Source: Anoplolepis gracilipes
Taxonomy: Eukaryota; Arthropoda; Insecta; Hymenoptera; Formicidae
Direction: 5' to 3'
DNA: 64,000 nucleotides
NCBI RefSeq assembly: GCF_047496725.1
Contig: NC_132970.1
Coordinates: 6,578,001-6,642,000 of the forward strand
In this document: piece by piece, positions 39,601 to 51,812 of the stretch
Position numbering within the stretch: position 1 is the first letter of the stretch
Layout: each line of letters starts with the position of its first letter
Translations under genes and position numbers: made by a program
Notes under the pieces: generated by a model
Seen by the model: the letters and a program-made list of their open reading frames with translations, nothing else
Told to the model about the DNA's origin: nothing
The model's database searches: none

Positions 39601-42600
39601 ACATGCTATGCTTCTGGTCAACAACCGTGAACGCACTTTGCTATAATTTCATCATCAAACGCGCCACTTTTGCGTCATAATACTGCATACACGTGCGTAA
39701 CGAAAGATTGACGTAGCTGCGCTTGGTTTTCTTGGAGAAAGCAGAACACAAGACAATGACGGGTTTCAAGCGGAAAAAATTATGTTATCTTTTCAAAAAG
39801 ATATATTCAAAAGATATGCATGCAGGCATGCATTAACTATGTAAACTTTCTTACATAGAAATTATTTTTATAAATATATTATTATATATGCATTATTTTA
39901 TATCAAATTTAAATTAGGAGAATCTAAAAGTTTATTACTTTATCTTCTTACATAATAGTGTAAATTTTTTATTAATAACTAGTATATTTATAAGATAACA
40001 ATATGAATTTTTCATATATTTTTACGTTATATTGGCATATCTACGATGTATAATTCATATCTGAATTTGTGAATTGTACACAACATAAATAAAGCTGTTG
40101 ATATTTATTTTATTTTTATATCGTTACGCTAGCTACGAAGATGCATCGAGGTCGCGATTCATTAATAATTGATTGCACGCTGCAGATTCCCGGCAACTTC
40201 CGCCCGTCAATATTGGAATGTACAGCTGTTAATTAATGATGTAACTCTGATCTAAAGCAACTTGAAAAGTTGCTGAAATAATTTTATATGCGGTAATATG
40301 ATTTCCTATTACGATCGTAATTACGATTACGATGATGATTGCACGGTGATGGAGTATTACGAGTGATCCTGCACACGTGTTGTAATATCTACTCGCAGGA
40401 AAGTTATGCACGCGTGATAAGTTTAGCGCGATAATATTATCGTGCAGTGTGTGTGAGCGTCAGGAAATACCGCATCACGTGTATGCCTGGTAGTTTTTAC
40501 GATGAAAAATTATACGACATAATACTAGTGATTACAGTATGAAATAATCGTTGCATGCGTTGTGCAGGCGATTACTTGAATAATACAGTCATAGTGTAAT
40601 TCTCGCTTGGGGTGTCTCGCAACTACGTGTTAAATCATCGGAATTGAGGGTACTAATTGCTAAACACGCCCGTCGACGACGTAAGCTTTTGTACTCTTGC
40701 AAACTGCATTAGAATTTTACTCAACTATTCACGCAGCGTTGCAAAATAGATCAGCATATAAACTATTAAAACATAAAATAAATGTAGTTTTTTTTTCAGG
40801 CTACATGTATAGTCATATTCTTCTCATTAAGCAAGCAAAAAACTTTCTATAAAAACATATTCCTAAAATGTTTCGTTAAAAAATTAATAATGCACAAGAC
40901 AGTTCATGATGCAAAAGAATTCAGAATCGCATTACTTCAGATGTAGACATTTTGAATGTCTTCTTTGAATTTTTTTCTTTTTTTAATTTCTTTACATTTT
41001 TTTTACGTTAATATCTAAATTATTCTTTTAATTTCAACTGGACATTAACTTTTTAGGATCCTTTTTATTCCCCAATAAAGTCATATCGTGGTCATGAGAC
41101 AATAAATATCTCAATAAGAGCCATTTTTTAACGTTATCGGTTGAAAGATCATAGAAGATAAGAGGAAGGAAAAAGAGAAAGAAATTTCTTTCGCCGACCT
41201 TTTCTCTGTCGCGACCTCGCGTTTTAAAATCCGACTGATCCGGAAAGATCGGCTTTATTAAATCAGTAGCGGCATCAAAAATCGTTTAGAAAGCTTCTTC
41301 GCATGCCAATATATACACAAAGTATGCGCAACATGCCTTCTAGTCGATTTCCATTAGAAAACTGCCTGGCGCTTCTTGGATCTTGCTCATGTCTCTTTGT
41401 TCATATATTTTATTCGTTAGAAAGTGTTGTCATGTTAGAAAATGCTATAAATTACACGAAATTACATGTTTATGAAACAGAAAATTGTTGTTTATCGAAG
41501 TTATCGTGGACATTTATTTTTTTATATGATTTTATTTTTGTAAAAATTTGTTAAAAAAAATTCAATACACGCATTAAACTCTATTAATATATTTAATATA
41601 CACATAATAACAACAAATTTCCGATGGTTCTCGATAGATGCTTCGTTGGCTCTTTAACTTGAAGAGACACTCGACCTGAAAAGAAATCAGACAACGCCGA
41701 GATATTTGGCCGTACATATTGGACATGCGTGACTTGCGTACGCGCGATACAGGCAAGCACAGGCTCCAATACTTTCACTCGGCAAGTAGTCGGTATCGCC
41801 GGTTGCCAGCAATGGATCGGAGGTCAGTGCACCGGTGACCAGTCCACGCAGTCGTATCCGCACGAGTGCGAAACGACCGCGAAAACACACGCCGATAATC
41901 CCGAAGGTGGATGCTCGCTGGCACGGACAACTATTACGATCCATTTAGCCCGTTCGAAACTCGGTATCATTAAGACCTGTTCGCTGTTCGCATGTTCGTA
42001 CATTAAAATCACAAGTCATGCACGCTAGATTTACTGAGAGAGTCGAGTCACTTCTCGATCGCCGCTTTCTACGCGACGGATATACGCCGGTACTTATGTA
42101 AGAGAAAATAGACCAAGATTGGTCCGGTCGGCCAATAGCGTGCGTACTCGAGAGGCTGTCGATCGAGAAATAAAACCCGTAATCGCGGGTAAAAAACGCT
42201 GTTCGATGCCGCGAAACGCGTAATACGACTTGTCCGATTAGCGATATTCATCTCGGTCAGAGATATACACGATTGTAACCGGTTGGCCAACATTTCGCTG
42301 TTACTTTTTTATCGTGCTTCCTGTTTTTAATTATTATACCATTTCCCATTTAAACACTATGTGTCAAATGGTCTTTGACATTTTGCACCGCACTATTTTT
42401 TTACATACAAGTGTAATTACTATATATTGGTACCTTTCTCTCAATCATTTTATATACAATAATGTATTATAAAATGTAATAGTATAAATCATAAGAACTT
42501 TAAAATTTTTCAGAAAGAAAAAAAAGCAAACTATTTATCAAAGATATAGAATATTATATTTTTATTGTTATATATAATGTATATATAATGAATAAACCGT

Positions 42601-45600
42601 TCATAAGAGAGGATAGATTATCTAAACTTTAATTTATGTGAGTGAAAAATTATCAATTTCATACATCTAGTCACGCAATAATCTGGAGGATGTTACTGCG
42701 AGTAACATATAACGAGTACGTAGTAAGAACGTTCGTAGAAAACGATCGACGATGATGACGTAGTGATTGGTAATTGAGTGAAATAACGTGACAATGACGT
42801 TGCATACACGCGTGCGACTGCATCGCTCCGTTAGACAAACGCGGAACGGAAGTGCATCAACAGGCAAGCGTGCTGCTAACCGTTGAGTAACAAAGTGACA
42901 GCAGTAGAGTTACATAGCGACCGCGGTGTAGAGCCTTCAGTCGAAGGTACGATGACCTCTCCTGCGGAAGTTGTTCATATCTAGTTCTTGTTGATTCTCT
43001 ACATTTGCCAAAGGTGAACACGTTGGCCGGCTTGTTGAACATCAATTAGCGGCACTTGCGATGATACGCTTCAGATTCGTATCAGACGAAACTCAAAGTG
43101 TCGGACGGCATAGCATTACTTTCAGTTAGATTCTCAATCTTCAGTGATTCTCAATCGATGATTCTCGGATCATTTTGCGAAATTTTTAATCTAAATTATA
43201 GATTGGAATTAATTTAATTGTGATGTTATTAATCATTAATTCAGACAGATTATGAAAATTTTCTATATATATCTTCAATTTCTTGGAGAATTGAGAGATT
43301 TTTTAATTAAAATTTTTTGTTCTCTTTGATTTCTTAATATATTCAGTTATTAAAAATATATTGCATAAAAATATAGTATGTGTAATTAATATTATATGTA
43401 ATTATATCTTTATTCTGTTCCCTTACGTAGCAATTATACTCTATCTTGTATATGTATCACATATGTTTATTTTTATCATATTTCTATGAAAAATTAACGA
43501 TTAATTATCATAATATAACTTCCATTAATTATTTAAGAATATTTTTTAAATCATTGATATACAATTAATCATTTGGATAACAAACTTTATAGACTGATTT
43601 TAGTTTTATTAAAAGTAAAAAAAACGAGTTAACTGTAATACCGATCCACTTGTACGATCAGACTTTTTCTTCCCTGGGTGTTACGTACATTTTCCTTGGG
43701 AAAATATTCACAATACAGTAACACGCCGCGATCGCGCGTGTGAATGGTTACGGTTTCAGATTGACTCGAATTGCGCGCAAACCGCACGTGTGTTAATAAA
43801 GCAGAGGCGTCGACGATGTCTAGGAGGAAGCGCGAGCTGCGCGAACCCCGTTATCTTCGGAATGCTAATTCTTGCAGGAACGGCACATGCAAGGAAGATA
43901 ACATCGTCTCTGCTCCTTTGATTATATGCAGAGATTCGACTGCTCCGTCGAGGATCTGACCTTTTTCTTGCTTCTCTTTATCTTTCTACCCTTTTCTTTA
44001 TTTATGTGTTTTTTTGTAAGATAAGAAATGAGCGCGCATAAAATATCCAATTAGACGGATTTTATATTGAAAGTTTCATTATCGTTACAAGAGATCATTG
44101 CGATAACAGTGACTGTAAAAAGTAAATAAAGTTATATTTTTTCGTCAGGCTTTTTCTTTGTGAAAGATTGGCTCGAGTACATTATGTTTTAGTTTGCAAA
44201 TATATTCATCATGTATGAGATATATGTTATATATATAAAATATTTATTTAGATGTATATATATTTATACAAGATTTTTTTTCAACTATTCACCGGAAGAA
44301 AAAAATATGCTTTTTTTAGTCTTTTTTAATAAATAACTAATATCAAGGCTCTCTGTGGAAATTAAATTAATAACAATGGTGGCAGTAGAGAGCAAAGTAT
44401 ATATCATATAAATGGAAATAAAAAAAAATAATAAATTTTTCTGTACTATCATCTTTATTTCCATTTATACGATATATACTTTGCTCTCTACTGCCATCAT
44501 TGTTATTAATTCTTTTTTTAATGTTTTATGAAAATTGTAAATAGTAGATTAAATTCAACTACATATATATGTGAAATGAAAATAATATCTAACAGTGTCT
44601 GTCAAGATATATTTTAAGTTTGTTATAAATATGAAAATAAGAACCAATAAATTCTATTAAACATTGTTTTTCATTGAATCTGTACATGTGGTCATTACAT
44701 ATTTCTTTAATATAAATATCTTTAATTGCAATACTATCATATTTAATCATTAATCGATTAAATTATGTTAAATATTTTCTGGAAATATTCATGATAATAA
44801 GAGAAATTATGTCAGTAAATTTCTTAGATAAGATTTTTAATCAACAGTCGTTTCAAATATTTCTAGTTTAAAATCGGTGAATGCAATTACTATATTTAGA
44901 TAGTGATTTACCAAAGATTGATTTGATGAAAGCGGTGCCTGTAAGGTAGTCTATATAGTCTAGCCTAAGTCTGTAATAGCGCGTAGTGTACGTTGTCAGC
45001 ATCAGGAGGTCATGGATGATAAAAAATCCTATCCATCCGCTTTCCCTCATCTAGCGATTAAGAAAGTCCACATCGTGTTTTCTCCATAGTACTAAGTAGT
45101 GTGAGAAAATACCGATCGATCTTAATGTCACGATACATTCATGGCTGATAAACGATGGCAATTTCATTTTTATGATTAATGTACATCATTTATTACTAGA
45201 AATTGACAAATAAATATTTTTCTGTAATTTATTTATATATCCAATCATTTATAACCCTTACGTCTTAGGTGGTCTGACAATAAATAACACTGAAAAGGAA
45301 AGATTAAGTATGGAGTGTTATAACTCTTGATATTGTGTTATTTGTTGAAACATTCTCGTTAATTATAGATATTTTATAAATATTTAATTTCAAGAAATAT
45401 TTAGATTATTATTCAAAAAAGTTTGTTTAGAGATTATTTAATATTCCTTAGTTTACTGAATATGTAAATACTAATGTAAAGTTATGATTACTTACAATGT
45501 GATTACTAATGTTGCGAGATATAAATTGTTGTTATATTTTAATTTATGAAATAATTCTGATGTCATTAATTATTTTTAGACTTCACGGTTCTTACGAAGC

Positions 45601-48600
45601 GCTCAAGTATGGCACACTATTGGATGGTTTGTCCGATCTTACGGGTGGTATTACGGAGAGCATCGCGATTCGTCAGGATCCCACAGCCTGCGGACGAGCA
45701 TTATCGAAACTTCTGGACATGACGTCTCTCATCACATGTACAGTAAATAATAATCAACAACAACAGGTAGAAGGCGTTTCAAATATGGAGCACAGGTTCT
45801 TCTCAACACTTTGCTCACGCGCGTACTTTTATCGTAGATACGTGCCAGCACGGAGAAGCTCGCTAATGGCATACAAATGGGAATCAATTACAGATTATAC
45901 GCTATTGAGAGGGTTAGTATATTGACAACAGTCGTATTCTTCAACATAAATCAACATAAATTATGGAAACTATAAAAGTGACAGTAAAGGATATATATTT
46001 GCGAGAACGTTATGTATTGATCCTGATGCTGTATAGGTAGAAACATTCGGAGGGGAAGCAGTGCAATTAGTAAAATTGAGAAATCCTCTTGGACCTGGTG
46101 GAGAATATGTTGGTGCCTGGGCGAGAGGTGGTCTGGAATGGGACGAAGTACCTGTAATGGAAAGAGAACGATTAGCTGTAAGAAATATGGCTGAAGGAGA
46201 ATTTTGGTAAATAAAAATTATAATTCATAAGTTGTAATACATATATATCGCAAATGATATAATATCAGAGGATTGATTAGAGACAGAGAGAGTGAGAGTG
46301 AGAGTGAGAGTGAGAGAAAGAGAGAAAGAGAGAATGTTGCAAAATATAAAGAATATATATATATATATATATATATACATTTATATTTTAATTTTGCAGA
46401 TTTTCTTAAATTAAGATATATGAAAAAATTTAGTATTAGATACATACATAGTATTTTTAGTATAGGTACCATCTTAAGTAGATTCTTGAAGTGTTTAAAT
46501 TAAATATTTATTTTATGTATAGACTCTGATAAGGTCTATTGCTAAAAAGCACACATCAACTATATATTGTTACGATTTTCAGGATATCATATTCTGATTT
46601 TGTTAAGACATTCACTCATCTGGAAGTAGTGCATTTAGATGCCGAAACTTCGAGAGACGAGCCATCGTTACATAGTAAGCACACTTGGCAAATGAAATTG
46701 TATCAGGGAAGTTGGAGAAGAGGCGTCACTGCAGGAGGATGTCGAAATAATCAAGGTTTGATCAATTATTATTCTTTTTATGTTAAATTAAATACAAGTT
46801 GTGTATCTAATATGCATGGGTAAAATATGTATATAATAATATTTTATTCATAGAAACCTTCCATATAAATCCACAATTGCATCTTATTCTAAGCGAGATG
46901 GAAGAAGTGATCGTTTCATTGAATCAGCATTCTATCATGGAGCCAAAAGTAAGAAGTCTACTTATTAAAATCGTGCAGTTAACGTGTCTCTTATCAGATG
47001 AACTCATCAAACTTTCGCCGTTTTAAGGTGATCGGCTTCACAGCGTACACGCTGCCGAAGAACAGCACCGAATCGATAAACAAACAGTTTTTTAAGAAGA
47101 ACAAGTCCTTAGTTAATTCCCAGTACACGAATAGTCGGCAGGTGAGCCACAGGTGTCAGCTCGAGCAGGGTGGTTACTTGTTGGTACCTACGACCTTCGA
47201 GCCAACTCAAGAAACGAGTTTTACGTTACGAGTCTACAGTAGTAAGCCTCTAAAACTCAAGTAGGTACATGTGCATTTACCGATGTCATACATGAGCGCA
47301 CAAAGGATCGTATGGTCGCGTCGTGCCGGTGCATTTAATGTACAGCATACATTAACTCATGCAAGCTTATATTACATGATTGTCGTTCACCTTCAATTAT
47401 GGTTTTAACATCTTCTTTCGACCATATTTCAAAGAACGCATTAAGTCGTCTCTCCAAAGCATATGCTTTTTTTATGAAACATAATAAATCGAAAATTTTA
47501 TTGGCGAAATAATTCGCTATTTGATTGTGTTTTTGATTAGTTTTTCTCTTTTCCTTTTTTTTTCTTTAAAATTTTTATAATTACATATTATATATAGTTT
47601 TAAAATTTCACGTTTAATTATCAAGTTTAAGTAAATTTTATGATTAGAAATAAAGTGTAAAATTTTATGTTTTTTAATTATCAAGTTTAAATAAGTTTTA
47701 TTAAAATTAAAGAATGATTGATAAAATTTTGTTTTATATTCATATATAATTTTTTCGATGTTTTAGATTATTAGATACGCCTCCGTCCTTAATGAAGTCG
47801 GCAATCGTTAAAGCGCCTCCACTTGAAGGCAAAGGTTTTTCTCAATACGAAGCCGTATTTTTACAGCTTGCTGACGAACACAAAACGGTAAACGCCTTCG
47901 AATTGCAGGAGCTTCTAGAAGCTTGTTTACCAAATGGTACACAATTCATCGTTTTTCTATTTTAAAATATAAAAAAACTTGTCAAGAAAAATATACTAAA
48001 AGATGTACAATTTCAATTTAGATATAAGCATTTCCTCTTCAATTTTCAGATTACATTAAAAGTTGTGCCTGTATGGAAGTTTGTCGACAAGTAGTGCTCA
48101 CGATGGATGTATCCTTTTGATAAAAATTTAATTTCTTAAAATGTATTTTCAATTGATTTCAAACTTTTCTCTCAATACTATTGTATATCAAAAGTAAATG
48201 TGTGATTTTTTTATCTGTAAGTTTGCATTTAATAAATATTTGACATCGTTAAAAGACGTAATTAGTATATGATTAAATAAAATAAGTCTACAGGATAAGT
48301 ATATTTTATCAAAATTTTAGATAAAAATTTTTTCTATTGATTCACATATTTAAATAGTAAGATATGTAATAAGCAATATTTTTTCCTTACATTTTCTATC
48401 GTCGGTAAACAGAGTTCTGGAAGTGGCCGACTAAAGTTCAACGACTTTAAAGATCTTATGTGCAGTTTAAAGTATTGGCAAGCTGCTTTTAAGAATCACA
48501 CGAAGGAAAAGACGGGTATACTTAAGGCGGAGAGATTGCGAGATGCGCTGTTGGAAGTTGGTACGTAAGAGAAAATGTAATATATAGTATTGCGTATGAA

Positions 48601-49058
48601 GAGAAAACATTCTATTTTATTCGCTCGTGTACAACGAAGACTTCTCTATCTTAGGTTTCCAATTAAATACGGATGTACTATCCATCTTGATTCTTCGATA
48701 TATGAGGAAAGACGGAACTCTTCGATTCGGCGACTTCGTTTCGGCGATATTACATTTGAGCGACGCATTTGGTACGTTGGATTATTAAAAGCTTTCAGTC
48801 GTATGTAAGCTATTTCATTCGCATATATATGTTCTTAGATAATTCATATTAATGAAAATTATTTTTACATTTACTTAGGAATTTTCGAGAGCAAGGATCC
48901 TTTACAAAATGGAACGATAAAATTAAGTTTGTCAGAGGTACATATAAATTTTATGAAGAATATCTCTGCTGTTTTTTCTATGCTTATATGTGTTATATAT
49001 GTACAAATTAAAATGGTTAAATTGCTTACAGTGGCTGAGATCGTCTCTGATGTGTTGA
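18185..49058 (+). CDS. CalpC: Calpain-C, catalytically inactive calpain (whole gene)
   Basis: Calpains are cytosolic Ca2+-dependent Cys proteases. Drosophila CalpC lacks the catalytic residues and is held to be inactive. Coding exons: 18185-18193, 30776-30919, 33379-33448, 37041-37323, 45580-45766, 45838-45912, 46037-46206, 46583-46755, 46854-46948, 47028-47260, 47767-47936, 48050-48108, 48413-48560, 48655-48771, 48879-48937 and 49032-49058. They give 672 aa, and all junctions keep frame. Order: N-terminal WEDPEFPA, protease core (about 60-320), C2-like (about 330-480), penta-EF (about 500-672). In the triad the Cys of GDCW is Lys77 (GDKW), the His of GHAY is Ile247 (GINY), and the Asn is kept (LRNPLG, N272) though the usual Trp after NP is Leu. 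Exon 1 adds only MVN; the Met at 30782 is an alternative start. The C2-like and EF parts look intact, suggesting a regulatory or scaffolding role. Confidence 0.95.
20597..20634. repeat. (GA)n microsatellite
   Basis: A long GA run with GAGAAAG flanks in CalpC intron 1, next to a GC-rich island at 20650-20870. GAGA tracts can bind GAGA factor; binding here is inference. Confidence 0.93.
25219..25241. repeat. (CT)n microsatellite
   Basis: A CT run in CalpC intron 1. Confidence 0.9.
30776..30919 (+). CDS. CalpC: CalpC coding exon 2: N-terminal region
   Basis: Encodes residues 4-51. It begins DVMSEYERIKRSC and contains the calpain-typical LWEDPEFPAT followed by the YHQTPPFQFQWKRP stretch that leads into the protease core. 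It is joined in phase 0 on both sides. If exon 1 were skipped or a nearby promoter used, translation could begin at the Met at 30782. Confidence 0.93.
30920..33378 (+). other. CalpC intron 2 with a GC-rich open-frame island
   Basis: AT-rich except 31835-32330, which is GC-rich and open on the plus strand for 160 codons from an ATG at 31836. No product recognised; see findings. Confidence 0.6.
33449..37040 (+). other. CalpC intron 3
   Basis: AT-rich. Holds the (TA)n run near 36670 and a moderately GC-rich patch at 35560-35880. No gene seen. Confidence 0.7.
36652..36690. repeat. (TA)n microsatellite
   Basis: A TA run with one G interruption in CalpC intron 3, about 350 bases before exon 4. 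Confidence 0.92.
37041..37323 (+). CDS. CalpC: CalpC coding exon 4: core domain with lost catalytic Cys
   Basis: Encodes residues 75-168 and follows exon 3 (33379-33448, NRPIFVSDAPAQFDVIPGKM). The exon opens with GDKWLVSCLGVLHLSKG, the position of the catalytic GDCWLL motif with Lys in place of Cys. It continues FYRVVPADQGFG, a Gly/Ser insert, then FRFRLWWCGAWVEVLVDD and FWPALLEKAYAK, all calpain core hallmarks. The reading frame is clean through the whole exon, so the change is not decay. Confidence 0.95.
37324..45579 (+). other. CalpC intron 4 (8.3 kb)
   Basis: Contains GC-richer islands at about 37740-37960, 38280-38530, 41180-41250, 41640-42300, 42660-43120 and 43660-43960, the 57-base hairpin at 44366-44510, and AT-rich filler. 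Open frames in the islands overlap on both strands and are unrecognised. Confidence 0.65.
44366..44510. repeat. Near-perfect 57-base inverted repeat (hairpin) in CalpC intron 4
   Basis: Arms 44366-44422 and 44454-44510 are complementary at 55 of 57 positions, with one G-T pair and one mismatch, around a 31-base AT-rich centre. The outermost part reads ATTAATAACAATGGTGGCAG and its partner. It could be a recently inserted MITE or a hairpin-RNA source. No ORF is present. Confidence 0.85.
45580..46206 (+). CDS. CalpC: CalpC coding exons 5-7: second half of protease core
   Basis: Exons 45580-45766, 45838-45912 and 46037-46206 encode residues 169-312. Exon 5 has KLHGSYEALKYGTLLDGLSD LTGG, a standard calpain core motif. 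Exon 6 reads NGIQMGINYRLYAIER, where active calpains have a GHAY with the catalytic His. Exon 7 has QLVKLRNPLGPGGEYVG with the Asn kept. The 71-base intron between exons 5 and 6 would shift the frame if retained; splicing it restores the calpain pattern. Confidence 0.93.
46280..46377. repeat. Compound (GAGAGT)n and (TA)n microsatellite
   Basis: GAGTGA/GAGAGT units near 46285-46315 followed by GAGAAAG and a TA run at 46352-46377, within CalpC intron 7. Confidence 0.9.
46583..47260 (+). CDS. CalpC: CalpC coding exons 8-10: calpain C2-like (domain III) region
   Basis: Exons 46583-46755, 46854-46948 and 47028-47260 encode about residues 313-479. They contain SYSDFVKTFTHLEVVHLD, the domain III start GSWRRGVTAGGCRNN (active calpains have a close form), then HINPQLHLILSE, VIGFTAYTL and the Pro-Thr-rich YLLVPTTFEPTQETSFTLRV. 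Domain III binds phospholipid and transmits the Ca2+ signal in other calpains. The domain is complete. Confidence 0.93.
47767..49058 (+). CDS. CalpC: CalpC coding exons 11-16: penta-EF-hand domain
   Basis: Six exons encode residues 480-672. FLQLADEHKTVNAFELQELL is the start of a calpain EF-hand domain. A loop-like DSSGSGRLKFND follows (exons 12-13), then EKTGILKAERLRDAL and RKDGTLRFGDFVSAI. Several loops have few acidic positions, so Ca2+ binding is probably reduced. The last exon is nine codons (WLRSSLMC and TGA). In other calpains this domain pairs with a small subunit or with itself. Confidence 0.92.
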
Positions 49059-49330
49059 AGTATTAGTCAGCGTAGATCATGTGTACCTTGAATCGTCTGT
49101 AAATAACATCTTCTTCATTTTGATATTAGATATAAGTTTTAGCCATATTAACATTAGTGATTGTGCCTATCGAATATTTTATACTTTGTATATATAATAT
49201 ATATAAAATAATATCATTGTTTTTTACAATATCGCGTTGATCATTATTCCATTATGTGATTATTATATGTTATTAAGGAGATATGTATGATACGTCGTTT
49301 TTTTTTTGTAAGAGAATATCGCAATTGGCC

Positions 49331-49336
49331 AATAAA
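49331..49336 (+). terminator. CalpC poly(A) signal AATAAA
   Basis: Canonical AATAAA about 270 bases after the CalpC stop at 49058, on the gene strand. The 3' UTR up to here is AT-rich and has no other gene. Confidence 0.45.
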
Positions 49337-51583
49337 ATTAAGTTTATTTTACATAGTTTCTGCATATCTTCCATTTAATGCACATACACTTATTAAACTA
49401 TAACTTATTAAATAAACTATGCTTTTTCTGATATAGAGATAAATATAAATATAATATAAAATCTTTTCTTTAATAAAATAAAAATATTACATGCAAGAGC
49501 TGTCTAGAATTGGAGATTGCCAATATTATCGAAAACAAATCTTTTAAATTTAGGTTTATCTTGTTAAATGTTTTACCCTATACGTGTATCGGAATGAAAG
49601 AAATATATCAAATACTTACAATAGAAACATTTATTCATATAGAATTCATTCGAGAGATACAACGGAACTTTTGATATCCTAGAATTTATCGCCTACCTCC
49701 AACGGCGGAGTGAGGTATAATCCGCGCAAGTAGATTAATTCCTGGTATCGAATCTCCCACTCGATTCCTCACACACGATTCCAATCGAGGGTTCGTCCTG
49801 CGCGAATTATATAATAAGTGCACACGAGACACAGATAGGTGGACGGCGATATGTGAAGATTACCAGGAACAAATTGACGAAAAAAATGATTTTGTTCGTA
49901 ATTCACCAATCGTTTCAGGCAATCTCAAACGTCCCGTCAAAGACTTTAGATGATGCTTTGATCAAGAAGTCTACCGAGCGGCGCTTCAACGGTAGATCGC
50001 AACAATCGATATAATCCGACGAAAAACACGTACGTTTATATCAATTATATACTCGTCGACACCTGTCACTGCGAGCAATATATATGTCGGATTCTATGCG
50101 ACTCTTAATGAATATCACACCGAGCATTATCATACGAAGCGAAATTTGTGCAAAACTAGAATGTCTCGCTGTACAAAATACAAGTTGTTGTAACATCTCA
50201 TGACTTTATCGTGATATGTGCAAGTTTGAGTTTAATACTAGCAGATACGGAAATAAATAATTCATTTATCGGCGATTTTAATCATTTAAAAGTATTAAAA
50301 GTATTGTATTTTTGAAAAATATCTTTATGATTTTTAGAGAATTTTTGAAACGATAATGTTGATGTTTTAAATTACATTCATTAATTTTATAATAAATTTT
50401 ATTTTAAAAATAACAAAACAATTGCAAGAAAAGGTGAATATTCAAATGTTAGGCAGCAACTTTTATTAATCTCAAATTGTGGAGTCATTTAAAAAATAAA
50501 AGTAATTAAAAAATTTTATAAAAAGCAATTTTATAAATATGAAAAAATATGTGATAATATATTTTAAATTATAAAGATATTACAGTTAGAGTTTTTATGT
50601 AAAAATATAAATAAAAGTTTTTAAATAATATATAATTGTTTGAACAGAAATAGATTTTAAAATGGCATTACAATAAATAGAAAATATCTATATATTATTT
50701 ATGTAAAAATATAAATATAAATAAAATTTTGAAAATAATATCATGTGATTTGTTAAACAGAAACAGATTTTGGGATTGAAGTAAATAAAAAATCCCTGCA
50801 TATGTAAAAAAGATCTCGGGGAATATTAATTCTTATCTGCTCGTAGTAATACGACGTCGACTCCTTTTTCTATAAACTCTTTCTTTAGAAGCATCTTATA
50901 AAGTACGTGTTTTTGTTGGTGCATTGAGGGGAAGGAAGACGTTGAAAGGTATACAGCCGGAGTTCATAGTTTCACACACATATTACGATCGTTTCCAAGA
51001 GAGGAAGACATCAAAGTTCAGAAAGTTCAATCGCGATGACGCTTTCTCTTAACGCAAATATTGGATGGCGTTCCGCATATCGCTCAGATATTTACATGAT
51101 CGTGAAGATGTTTATAGCAGAATAGGAAAGATCTTAAAGTAAAATAATCAGCATGTTAACGATTTATTGGTATTGATACTGATACTGAATCATAGAAAAG
51201 ACTGTCTGTGTATTATGGATAGTTTACGACGACGAGCAGATTATGTCACAACTAATGATCTAATTTACGACTTTTATAGCTGTATCGATTAATAAAAGAA
51301 GCATGATTTAAAATTAATATCGCATTGAGAATTATAACCAGTGAAATAATAATTACTATTGAATTATTAATTTTAATTTTAATTAATTTAATTTTTATAG
51401 ACACAAAAGGCTACAAAAATTTATACTAAGCCCTTGCTAATAATTAAAATTATTTACTGACAGTGCAATCTCTTTGACTACATCTATTATATCGTCCCCG
51501 TATGGGAACGCGGTATTTCCTTTAAATAAAACATAATCGATACACGTTGCTCGTCGCCTTCGTAAGACAGGTATCGAGGTAGG
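49337..51583. other. Spacer between the convergent CalpC and dipeptidase 3' ends
   Basis: AT-rich with GC-richer patches near 49720-50100 and 51480-51580. No gene, RNA gene or transposon recognised. Confidence 0.6.
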
Positions 51584-51589
51584 TTTATT
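51584..51589 (-). terminator. Dipeptidase poly(A) signal AATAAA
   Basis: The minus strand reads AATAAA here, about 225 bases after the dipeptidase stop at 51813. It is the nearest canonical signal I found. Confidence 0.4.
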
Positions 51590-51812
51590 TTGAGCTTTTG
51601 CAAATGTCGACGATGTTTAATTGAGCATCCGCACACGAGGTTCGAAGAACTTTTGCGAGCATACAGGTCGCAGTGTAATCGAGATAATTGAATTTTCGCT
51701 TTGAGCCGGCGCTATCGTATTCAGACTTGTGGTCGGACTTGACCGTGCCAATTTACGCGGAACGGCCGTACACACATAAGATTAATTTGTATGTCGTCGA
51801 GTAATCAATCGA

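Noticed and set aside
45767..45837. Retention of the 71-base CalpC intron as coding sequence
   Set aside because: Retention shifts the frame and destroys the calpain pattern NGIQMGINYRLYAIER that splicing restores.
46218..46503. Open frames encoding Ser/Glu and Tyr/Ile repeats
   Set aside because: They are translations of the compound GAGAGT and TA microsatellite.
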